DNA from: CAZXPA01 sp964642485
GTDB taxonomy: Bacteria; Patescibacteriota; Patescibacteriia; UBA2591; UBA6264
Direction of reading: 5' to 3'
DNA: 17,898 nt
NCBI GenBank assembly: GCA_964642485.1
Contig: CAZXPA010000010.1
Location: 1-17,898, forward strand
Shown piece after piece: positions 6,739 to 12,834 of this stretch; position 1 is the first letter of the stretch; every line of letters starts with the position of its first letter. The translations under genes were made by a program, and so were the position numbers. The notes beneath the pieces were generated by a model. It saw only the letters and a program-made list of their open reading frames with translations, was not told where the DNA came from and ran no database searches.

Positions 6739-7871
6739 AATCCCAAATTTTAAACACACCTATAGGCCTCAATGATAAAAATAGGTCTACTTTAATCTAT
6801 GCCCAAGGAGCTTTTAGTTTAAAGTCCCGTCAAAAAATGCCCGCTCGGGCTAAAACTACTGACGGCATTTTACGTTATGGAAAATACAAGATTGCTGGCG
6901 TGATTGATTCTCAATGTCAGCAATCCCAGGTTTCAGAAATATTAAAAATTAGCCCGCCGGCTTCGAGTCGCGAAGCGATTTGGGCGGGTAAAAAAATTCC
7001 GATCTTTAAAACAATTCTCGAGGCAAAAGAAAAAACAAAGGCCAATACTTTGATCATTGGTATTGCCCCAGAAGGCGGCCAATTGCCAAATAAATTTGTT
7101 AATGATCTGGTCTGGGCCCTAGAACACAAAATTGATTTAGTTAGTGGCATGCATACTCCGCTTTGTTCATTTCCTCAAATTGCTAAAGCGGCTATTAAAA
7201 ATTCCAGAAAAATTTGGGAAACCAGAATTCCCCCAGAAAATTTGCCTTTAGCTAGTTGTTTAAGTTATAAAATAAAAAAGCCAATTGTTTTAACAGTTGG
7301 CACTGATGCGGCCATTGGCAAATTAACCACCACTTATGAATTAGCTCTGGCAGCTCAAAAAAAAGGTTATCGGGTGAAAATTATCCCAACTGGCCAAACC
7401 GCGATTATGATTGAGGGCTGGGGAATTACTATTGATAAATGCGAAGGCGATTTTATGGCTGGGGCGGTGGAAAAAATGCTTTTAGACGCTGAAAAAAAAG
7501 ATAAACCTGACATTTATTTTGTTGAAGGCCAGGGCTCATTATTCCATCCTGCTTATTCAACTACAGCCCTGGCCTTAATTCACGGTGCTTGTCCGACTCA
7601 TTTAGTTTTGGTTCACCGACCATTAAGAAAAAGAATTACTGGCTGCCGCTTAATTCCCGTTCCAAAATTATCTGAAGCAATTAAGCTTTATGAAAAATCA
7701 ATTCTACCGTCTTTTAGAAATACTAAAGTGGTGGCCATTGCTCTTAATACTCTGGGGTATGAAGAAAAACAAGGGCAAGAAATTATTGCTGAGACAAAAA
7801 AACAGACTGGTTTGCCAACGGCTGATTTAATTCGCTGGGGCGAAGATTGGACAGAACTATTTGTGAATTAA
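6720..7871 (+). CDS. DUF1611 family P-loop protein (DgcN-like, D-glutamate N-acetyltransferase family)
   Basis: A 383-residue two-domain protein. The N-terminal Rossmann-like part includes LIYAQGAF (25-32), YKIAGVIDS and TLIIGIAPEGGQLP (110-123). The C-terminal P-loop domain has VGTDAAIGKLTT (193-204), then PTGQTAIMIEGWG and FVEGQGSLFHPAYS (267-280), all typical of DUF1611. One member, DgcN, is known as a D-glutamate N-acetyltransferase. D-glutamate is a peptidoglycan stem residue, so a place in a wall locus makes sense, though this protein's reaction is not shown. The ATG at 6720 lies within the end of mraY (19-base overlap). Two GC palindromes add residues near 40-44 and 78-90. Confidence 0.85.
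   Translation: MAGNALKSQILNTPIGLNDKNRSTLIYAQGAFSLKSRQKMPARAKTTDGILRYGKYKIAGVIDSQCQQSQVSEILKISPPASSREAIWAGKKIPIFKTILEAKEKTKANTLIIGIAPEGGQLPNKFVNDLVWALEHKIDLVSGMHTPLCSFPQIAKAAIKNSRKIWETRIPPENLPLASCLSYKIKKPIVLTVGTDAAIGKLTTTYELALAAQKKGYRVKIIPTGQTAIMIEGWGITIDKCEGDFMAGAVEKMLLDAEKKDKPDIYFVEGQGSLFHPAYSTTALALIHGACPTHLVLVHRPLRKRITGCRLIPVPKLSEAIKLYEKSILPSFRNTKVVAIALNTLGYEEKQGQEIIAETKKQTGLPTADLIRWGEDWTELFVN
6834..6870. repeat. nested palindromes in the DUF1611 gene, first site
   Basis: Outer arms AAAATGCC (6834-6841) and GGCATTTT (6863-6870), and inner GCCCG-CT-CGGGC (6839-6850). It adds MPARA between SLKSRQK and KTTDGILRY, where relatives have a continuous strand-turn. Confidence 0.55.
6953..6988. repeat. 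GC-rich palindrome in the DUF1611 gene, second site
   Basis: CCCGCC (6953-6958) pairs with GGCGGG (6983-6988), and GCTTCG (6960-6965) with CGAAGC (6971-6976). It encodes SPPASSREAIWAG just before the conserved KIPIF strand. Confidence 0.7.
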
Positions 7872-7904
7872 TTATTAATTATTTTTACGAATTTTTAAGG
7901 TAAA

Positions 7905-9332
7905 ATGAGGCAAAAACATATTCATTTCATTGGTATTTGTGGAGTAGGCATGAGCGCTTTAGCGGTAATGATGCAAAAAATGGGTTGGAAAGTAAGCGGC
8001 TCAGATAAAGGATTTTTCCCGCCAATCAGTGATTTTTTAAAAAAAGCTAAAATAAATTTTTATCCTGGTTGGCACTCAGAAAAGATGAATTTGCCCGACC
8101 TGGTAGTAGTTGGCAATTTTATCTCTTTGAAAAACCCTGAATATTTATTTGCTAAAAAAAGGGGGTTTGTCATTAAGTCCTATCCGGAATTGGTAAGGGA
8201 GTATATTATCAAAAAAAACTCAATTGTTGTTGCCGGCACTTATGGTAAAACAACTATTGCTGCTTTTTTAGCTCATTTATTAAAAACAGCTAAAAAAAAG
8301 CCGAGCTGGTTTGTTGGCGGCTTGGGGCAAAACTTAAAATGCGGAGCAGAAAATAATAAAGGTGATTGGAGCGTAGTTGAAGGTGATGAATACATTACGG
8401 CTCGCTGGGATAGACGTTCCAAATTTTTACTTTATCAACCAACTCATTTAATCTTAACCTCTATTATTTGGGATCATCTTGATGTTTTTCCTCAAGAAAA
8501 AGATTATTATCTGACTTTTGAAAAATTAATTAAATTAATTCCTCGCCAAGGAAAAATAATTACTGCTTTAAAAAAAGATAATCAAGTAATAAATAAAATA
8601 ACTTCTCAAAGCCAAGCCGAGATTATTCGTTATGGTAAAAAAGATTTAATTACCAATACTAAAGATTATGCTTATGAGATAAATTGTCTAGGAAAAGACT
8701 TTTCTGAGTTTACAATCTATCATGACAATAAGCCCTTGGCAAAATTTAAAACTCAATTACTTGGTGAACACTTAATTGAAAATCTGTGTGCCGGCATTGC
8801 CTTGGCTCATAATCTGGGCGTTAAATTAAAAAAAATCAAAAAAGCAGTAAAAACCTTTAAAGGAATTAAACGTCGTTTGGAAATTAAAGCAAAAATAAAT
8901 AAAATTAAAGTAATTGATGATTTAGCTCATTCACCAATTAAGGCCAAAACCTGTTTAAAAGCCATAAAAGACCATTTTCCTCAAGCCCGAATTTTTGCTG
9001 TTTTTGAACCAAATATTGGCAATCGAACTCTAAACAGTCAAAATTTTTATAACCAAACCTTTAATCAAGCTGATTTTGTTTTAATCCCTCGGCTTTCAAA
9101 AACCAAAACAGACCCAACTCAGGAAAAACGAATGTCTGGTCAAGAATTAGCTGAAGTTATTAAACAAAAAAATAAAGGCGTAAAAGTCCTTTATTTAGAA
9201 AACGACGATGATTTGGTTTCCTTTTTAACCACTAAAGCTAAGGCAGAAGATGTTATTATCTTTCTCGGCTCTCATGGCTTTCGAGGAATGATTGAGCAAA
9301 CCCTGAACCAGATCAAGCTCGGTGCAGGGTAA
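7905..9332 (+). CDS. Mur ligase, Mpl-type (UDP-MurNAc:peptide ligase)
   Basis: A 475-residue three-domain Mur ligase. The N-terminal UDP-binding domain begins HFIGICGVGMSALA (7-20); the P-loop is GTYGKTT (111-117); the central domain has EGDEY (159-163), DRRSKF (169-174) and DHLDVF (190-195); the C-terminal domain includes DDLAHSPIKAK and FEPNIGNRT. The DRRSKF and DHLDVF stretches and the N-terminal GNFISLKNPEY resemble Mpl, which attaches a ready-made tripeptide to UDP-MurNAc, more than MurC, which attaches one L-alanine. The usual AHHP motif is AHSP here. In model bacteria Mpl serves wall recycling. It lies 33 bases after DUF1611. I am sure of a Mur ligase and fairly sure of the Mpl branch. 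Confidence 0.85.
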   Translation: MRQKHIHFIGICGVGMSALAVMMQKMGWKVSGSDKGFFPPISDFLKKAKINFYPGWHSEKMNLPDLVVVGNFISLKNPEYLFAKKRGFVIKSYPELVREYIIKKNSIVVAGTYGKTTIAAFLAHLLKTAKKKPSWFVGGLGQNLKCGAENNKGDWSVVEGDEYITARWDRRSKFLLYQPTHLILTSIIWDHLDVFPQEKDYYLTFEKLIKLIPRQGKIITALKKDNQVINKITSQSQAEIIRYGKKDLITNTKDYAYEINCLGKDFSEFTIYHDNKPLAKFKTQLLGEHLIENLCAGIALAHNLGVKLKKIKKAVKTFKGIKRRLEIKAKINKIKVIDDLAHSPIKAKTCLKAIKDHFPQARIFAVFEPNIGNRTLNSQNFYNQTFNQADFVLIPRLSKTKTDPTQEKRMSGQELAEVIKQKNKGVKVLYLENDDDLVSFLTTKAKAEDVIIFLGSHGFRGMIEQTLNQIKLGAG

Positions 9333-9336
9333 ACAA

Positions 9337-9501
9337 TTACTTGCCTTCGTCAATCACCTCAAGCTTAGCCTCCTGACCATTAATTCCTTCTACTTCAAGG
9401 GTAATGCCACAGGTGTTACATTCAAGCACGCTGCCAACAGAGAGCTCTGAAGCATTGGGAAAATTTATCTCATTTTTACATTCTGGACAAACTAATTTCA
9501 T
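9337..9501 (-). CDS. LysW-like small zinc-ribbon protein lacking the carrier C-terminus
   Basis: A 54-residue protein with two CxxC knuckles (C5, C8, C28, C31), an acidic C-terminal half and the length and spacing of LysW, the amino-group carrier used in lysine and arginine synthesis. LysW ends in EDWGE and is loaded on the last Glu; this protein ends IDEGK, so the known carrier chemistry is not supported. The frame is open for 23 more codons upstream, but the ATG at 9501 begins exactly at the conserved MKLVCPEC, and a strong promoter places the RNA start on that same base. It runs against the flanking genes and converges with the Mur ligase, ending four bases from it. Its function is unknown. 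Confidence 0.75.
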   Translation of the reverse strand: MKLVCPECKNEINFPNASELSVGSVLECNTCGITLEVEGINGQEAKLEVIDEGK

Positions 9502-9507
9502 AATGTC

Positions 9508-9536
9508 ATTATGAAAGAAGGGGCAATTAATGTCAA
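9508..9536 (-). promoter_or_regulatory. sigma-70 promoter giving a leaderless LysW-like mRNA
   Basis: On the minus strand: perfect TTGACA (9536-9531), 17-base spacer, CATAAT (9513-9508). With standard spacing the first RNA base is 9501, the A of the ATG. This fixes the start of the small gene and predicts no 5' leader. Confidence 0.7.
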
Positions 9537-9549
9537 GCCCTGAATAGAG

Positions 9550-9634
9550 CAAAATCATGCCAAATCTCAAAAATCGCTCTAAAATACCCTTAAATAAAAG
9601 GTTTTAAAGGGGCGTTCCAGGGGGTCTGGCCCCA
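9550..9634 (+). repeat. REP-like dispersed repeat, copy B, intergenic
   Basis: This is the second copy of the repeat at 4652-4752. The 32-base head (9550-9581) differs at two positions. The tail folds as GGGG...CCAG...CTGG-CCCC with a four-base bulge (about 9609-9633). Inside, an ATG at 9557 opens a 16-codon frame (MPNLKNRSKIPLNKRF) that may be a relic of a longer gene. It sits directly before the PLP enzyme gene. Confidence 0.75.
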
Positions 9635-9651
9635 TTTTGATCCGTTCTATT

Positions 9652-10563
9652 ATGAATGAAACTCCACAAAAATCATATCCGATGTTGGCCAAGAAAATTG
9701 GTTTGCCTGGGCTTTGGATTAAACATGAATATCTTAATGAATCTGGCTCACATAAAATCAGGTTGATGGAAAAAATGATAAAAAAATATTTAAAAAAGGG
9801 CCCCGAAGGAAAGCAATCTCCCTACGGGGCAGGCCAGAAAAAATTTGTTATTTCTTCTTCTGGTAATGCGGCGATTGCGGCTGCTTATTATCTTAATAAA
9901 TATATTAGAGCAAAAACTGAATTAACTGTTTTTGTTGGTAAAAATATTTCGGCAGAAAAATGGCAGTGCTTAAAAAAAGCTGTTAATAATTCTAAAACTA
10001 TTAAAGTTAAAAAGGTGGTCCGACCAAAACAACAAGCTTTTTTGTTTGCCAAAAAGTATAAAGCTGTTTTTTTACGCGGCTCAATTGAGTCAATTGCTCC
10101 TCAAGCTTATTATTCTCTAGCTAAAGAATTGGCTCAAATCCCTAGATTAAAAGCTGTTTTTATCCCTACTTCCTCAGGAATAACTGCTCTTGGACTGCAC
10201 CAGGGATTTAAAAAATTGAAGAAGAAAATAGAAATTCATTTAGTCCAAACAGAAAAAATTCACCCTTTGGCCAGAGAATTTGACTATAACTTTTCTCCAG
10301 CTAAAAAATCATTAGCTCAGGCAATTGTTGACCGAGTAGGTTTAAGGAAAAAAGATGTTTTAAAAGCCGTAAGAGAATCTCTGGGCTCTGGCTGGATAAT
10401 TAGTGATCAAGCATTAAAAAAGGCTAAAAAACTTTTGCAAACAGAAGCCAATCTCTCAATTAAAAGTTTTGATTCTTTATTATCTTTAGCCGGCGTAATC
10501 AAGGCTCAAAGAAAAGGCTGGCCCTTATCTGGTTCAGTTTGTTGTCTTTTTACCGGACTATAA
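9652..10563 (+). CDS. PLP-dependent enzyme, threonine synthase/cysteine synthase-like (PALP fold II)
   Basis: A 303-residue enzyme of the tryptophan-synthase-beta superfamily. The PLP lysine is expected at K35 in SGSHKIR, the cofactor phosphate loop is SSSGNAAIA (68-76), and PTSSGITALGL near the middle resembles the glycine loop of threonine synthase. The closing SGSVCCLFTGL is the usual end region. Members carry out beta- or gamma-replacement or elimination on amino acids; the substrate here is not evident. A TTG at 9637 would add five residues and fall next to the REP hairpin, so I prefer the ATG at 9652. A palindrome (9800-9830) adds about residues 50-62. Its position between the Mur ligase and murA suggests it supplies an amino acid for the wall peptide. 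Confidence 0.82.
   Translation: MNETPQKSYPMLAKKIGLPGLWIKHEYLNESGSHKIRLMEKMIKKYLKKGPEGKQSPYGAGQKKFVISSSGNAAIAAAYYLNKYIRAKTELTVFVGKNISAEKWQCLKKAVNNSKTIKVKKVVRPKQQAFLFAKKYKAVFLRGSIESIAPQAYYSLAKELAQIPRLKAVFIPTSSGITALGLHQGFKKLKKKIEIHLVQTEKIHPLAREFDYNFSPAKKSLAQAIVDRVGLRKKDVLKAVRESLGSGWIISDQALKKAKKLLQTEANLSIKSFDSLLSLAGVIKAQRKGWPLSGSVCCLFTGL
9800..9830. repeat. GC-rich palindrome read in frame inside the PLP enzyme gene
   Basis: Arms GCCCCG (9800-9805) and CGGGGC (9825-9830), with GG/CC extension beyond the arms. It adds GPEGKQSPYGAGQ between KKYLKK and the KKFVISSSGN strand. Confidence 0.65.
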
Positions 10564-10566
10564 AGA

Positions 10567-10618
10567 GTTTTGTCTAAATTTTGGAGTCTGTAGGACGAAC
10601 AAAATTTAGCAACAAAAC
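10567..10618. terminator. long imperfect hairpin after the PLP enzyme gene
   Basis: GTTTTGT and CTAAATTTTG (10567-10583) pair with CAAAATTTAG (10600-10609) and ACAAAAC (10612-10618), leaving a two-base bulge. It begins three bases after the stop codon. No T-run follows, so it may end or protect the transcript but is not a textbook terminator. Confidence 0.45.
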
Positions 10619-10622
10619 CTTT

Positions 10623-10661
10623 ACCCCCTTCTTTTCGCGCAAGCGCGCAAAAGGAGGGGGT
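10623..10661. repeat. strong GC-rich hairpin upstream of murA
   Basis: ACCCCCTTCTTTTCGCGC faces GCGCGCAAAAGGAGGGGGT with an AA centre, one mismatch and one unpaired base. It is the second hairpin in the 160-base gap before murA. It could end transcription or be a palindromic element. Confidence 0.6.
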
Positions 10662-10723
10662 GCTCAAATTTATAGTAAAATTTTCGCGTTAATAAATTAA
10701 CTTAAAATTTTAATAAATTTGGC

Positions 10724-12019
10724 ATGAACTTTAAAATCAAGGGTAATCAAAAATTAAAAGGAACAGTAATAACAAACACTTCTAAAAATGCGGCTGTAGC
10801 TTTGATGTGCGCTTCTCTTTTAAACAAAAATAAGACAGTTTTAAAAAATGTTCCTCGGATTGAAGAAGTTAATCGAATGATTGAGGTTTTAAAAAGCTTA
10901 AAAGTGGAGGTCAGCTGGCGCAATAGGCATAATTTAGAAATTATTCCTTTAAAAAAAATTACTCTAAATAATATTAATATCCGGGCCGCGACTAGAACTC
11001 GAAGCGCTATTATGTTAATGGGGCCCTTAATCCATATTTTAACAAACTTCCGTTTGCCTCAACCCGGCGGCTGTAAATTAGGATTAAGAACTGTCAGGCC
11101 TCACCTCTTTGCTCTAGAAAAATTAGGGATTAAAATTAAGACCTTAAGAAAATTTTATCAAGTCTCTAAAACAAAATTAAAACCATCAGAAATTGTTTTG
11201 TATGAGTCTGGTGACACAACTACAGAAAACGTTCTAATGGCGGCAGCAAAGATTAAGGGCAAGACAACAATCAAATTTGCCTCAGCCAATTATCAGGTTC
11301 AAGACTTATGTTACTTCTTAGCTAAACTGGGTGTTAAAATTAAAGGCATTGGCACAACCACTTTAACTGTTTTTGGCAAACCAAACATTAATAAGCCTAT
11401 AGATTATTATTTGAGTGAAGACCCAATTGAATCAATGTTTTGGCTGGCGGTGGCGGCAACAACCAATTCCAGTTTGACAATTAAACGTTGCCCAATTGAA
11501 TTTCTAGAATTAGAATTACTCAAACTTGAAAAAATGGGCCTGAGGTTTAAAATTTTAAAAAAATACAAAGCTAAAAATGGCTTTACTAATTTAGTTGATA
11601 TTAAAACCTTTGTTTCTAAATTAACTGCTTTAGAAGAAAAAATTTATGCCCGACCTTTTCCAGGTTTAAATATTGATAACTTGCCCTTTTTTGTCCCTAT
11701 TGCCACCCAAGCCAAAGGACAAACCTTAATCCATGACTGGGTTTATGAACATCGAGCCCTTTATTATACTGAATTATCTAAACTAGGCGCTAATATTATT
11801 TTAGCTGACCCTTATCGCGTCTATATTAAAGGCCCAACTAGATTGCAGTTCGCAGAAATCATCTGCCCTTCAGCTCTTCGACCAGCAGCTATTATTTTAA
11901 TTGCCATGCTGGCGGCTAAAGGTACTTCAACTTTGCGTAAAATTTATTCAATTAACCGGGGGTATGAGGATCTTCACTGTCGTTTAAACAAATTAGGGGC
12001 AAAAATTGAAGTGATATAG
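10724..12019 (+). CDS. murA: MurA, UDP-N-acetylglucosamine 1-carboxyvinyltransferase
   Basis: A 431-residue cytoplasmic enzyme of the EPSP-synthase fold that transfers enolpyruvate from PEP to UDP-GlcNAc, the first committed step of peptidoglycan synthesis. It has the KN pair (21-22, in SKNAAVALM), the catalytic cysteine C117 in the PGGCKLG loop, a conserved Arg (R122), a candidate general-base Asp in FPGLNIDNL, and the closing RPAAIILIAMLAAKG and INRGYEDL blocks. The active-site Cys predicts fosfomycin sensitivity. The nucleotide loop reads RTVRPH where typical MurA has RPVDLH, an unusual change beside the uridine site. It follows two hairpins and probably has its own transcript. The length fits the family (about 420). 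Confidence 0.92.
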   Translation: MNFKIKGNQKLKGTVITNTSKNAAVALMCASLLNKNKTVLKNVPRIEEVNRMIEVLKSLKVEVSWRNRHNLEIIPLKKITLNNINIRAATRTRSAIMLMGPLIHILTNFRLPQPGGCKLGLRTVRPHLFALEKLGIKIKTLRKFYQVSKTKLKPSEIVLYESGDTTTENVLMAAAKIKGKTTIKFASANYQVQDLCYFLAKLGVKIKGIGTTTLTVFGKPNINKPIDYYLSEDPIESMFWLAVAATTNSSLTIKRCPIEFLELELLKLEKMGLRFKILKKYKAKNGFTNLVDIKTFVSKLTALEEKIYARPFPGLNIDNLPFFVPIATQAKGQTLIHDWVYEHRALYYTELSKLGANIILADPYRVYIKGPTRLQFAEIICPSALRPAAIILIAMLAAKGTSTLRKIYSINRGYEDLHCRLNKLGAKIEVI

Positions 12020-12028
12020 GACTAATTG

Positions 12029-12057
12029 TTGATTATTAAATGCTCTAGTGTTATAAT
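12029..12057 (+). promoter_or_regulatory. sigma-70 promoter of the methyltransferase gene
   Basis: TTGATT (12029-12034), 17-base spacer, TATAAT (12052-12057). Predicted start near 12064, about 48 bases before the ATG. A second TATAAT (12064-12069) lies just downstream without a clear -35. Confidence 0.6.
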
Positions 12058-12111
12058 ATTAGATATAATAACAGACCTCGTAAAAGGAAGGGATCATAAA
12101 TTTCGACAATT

Positions 12112-12672
12112 ATGGCAAAAATTAAAATTCCCGGGGGCAAAGAATTAATTGACGCCCGAAGCTTATTAGAAAAATTAGGAATTGAAGAAAAAATGAACGT
12201 GGCTGATCTTGGCTGCGGCCGGCGAGGATATTTTACGCTTCAAGCCGCTAAATTAATTGGTCCAGAAGGACTGGTCTGGGCTGTAGATGTTGTTAAACCA
12301 GCTTTAGAAAACGTCCAGAGCATGGCCAACTTATTTGGCATTTCTAATATTAAAACAATCTGGGCTGATTTAGAAATCCCTGGGGCAACAAAAATCCCCG
12401 AGGGAACAGTTGATATAGCAATGCTGAATAATATATTTTTCCAAACCAAAAAAGCTGATTTACTGATTAAAGAAGCGGCTCGGGCTTTGAAAAAAGGGGG
12501 GAAACTTTTGGTCACTGACTGGAAAAAAACTCCAGCACCATTTGGTCCCCCAGTTGAAGATCGAATTAATCCCCAACAAGTGAAACAACATGCCGGAGAC
12601 AAAGGATTAAGATTAAAAAAAGAATTTGATGCTGGTCCGTATCATTATGCTTTGGTGTTTGTAAAAATTTAA
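12112..12672 (+). CDS. class I SAM-dependent methyltransferase
   Basis: A 186-residue soluble protein with the Rossmann methyltransferase motifs: VADLGCGRRGYFTLQAA (motif I, about 30-46), an acidic strand end in VWAVDVV, IKTIWADLE, VDIAMLNNIFFQ (motif IV region) and ALKKGGKLLVTDWKK. It resembles UbiE/ArsM-type enzymes, but the substrate cannot be read from the sequence. The start has an AGGAAGGG stretch about 20 bases upstream, too far for an ideal ribosome site. It has its own promoter and sits alone between murA and nusA. Confidence 0.85.
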   Translation: MAKIKIPGGKELIDARSLLEKLGIEEKMNVADLGCGRRGYFTLQAAKLIGPEGLVWAVDVVKPALENVQSMANLFGISNIKTIWADLEIPGATKIPEGTVDIAMLNNIFFQTKKADLLIKEAARALKKGGKLLVTDWKKTPAPFGPPVEDRINPQQVKQHAGDKGLRLKKEFDAGPYHYALVFVKI

Positions 12673-12677
12673 CCCCC

Positions 12678-12705
12678 TTGTCTTTTTTTAATTATTCTGT
12701 ATAAT
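12678..12705 (+). promoter_or_regulatory. sigma-70 promoter of the nusA-tig operon
   Basis: TTGTCT (12678-12683), 16-base spacer, perfect TATAAT (12700-12705). The predicted RNA start near 12712 falls two bases before the hairpin at 12714, leaving a leader of about 120 bases. Confidence 0.6.
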
Positions 12706-12713
12706 ATAACTAC

Positions 12714-12738
12714 ACTAGCTTAAAATATTCAAGCTAGT
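12714..12738 (+). promoter_or_regulatory. 5'-end hairpin of the nusA transcript
   Basis: ACTAGCTT (12714-12721) and AAGCTAGT (12731-12738) are perfect arms around a nine-base A/T loop, followed by TTT. At the very start of the predicted mRNA it may protect the 5' end or attenuate early transcription. Confidence 0.5.
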
Positions 12739-12753
12739 TTAATTTATATAACC

Positions 12754-12825
12754 ACTACGAACTACGAAAAAATTACGAAACTACGAAAAATTTTAGTACT
12801 TTCGTGCGGTTTAGTATTTCGTGGG
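12754..12825. repeat. ACTACGAA-type short repeats in the nusA leader
   Basis: Four near-copies of ACTACGAA occur in direct order between 12754 and 12787, followed by two inverted TTTCGTG copies (about 12800-12823), so the block can fold back on itself. It ends just before the nusA ribosome site. Confidence 0.6.
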
Positions 12826-12834
12826 AGGAACGAA

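Noticed and set aside
3602..9501. A LysW-LysX type carrier pathway (ATP-grasp plus LysW-like protein)
   Set aside because: The LysW-like protein lacks the terminal Glu used for loading, the ATP-grasp enzyme does not look like LysX/RimK, and no LysZ, LysY, LysJ or LysK genes are present.
12754..12825. CRISPR array in the nusA leader
   Set aside because: The units are only eight bases, with irregular gaps and mixed orientation, and there are no spacers of regular length and no cas genes.
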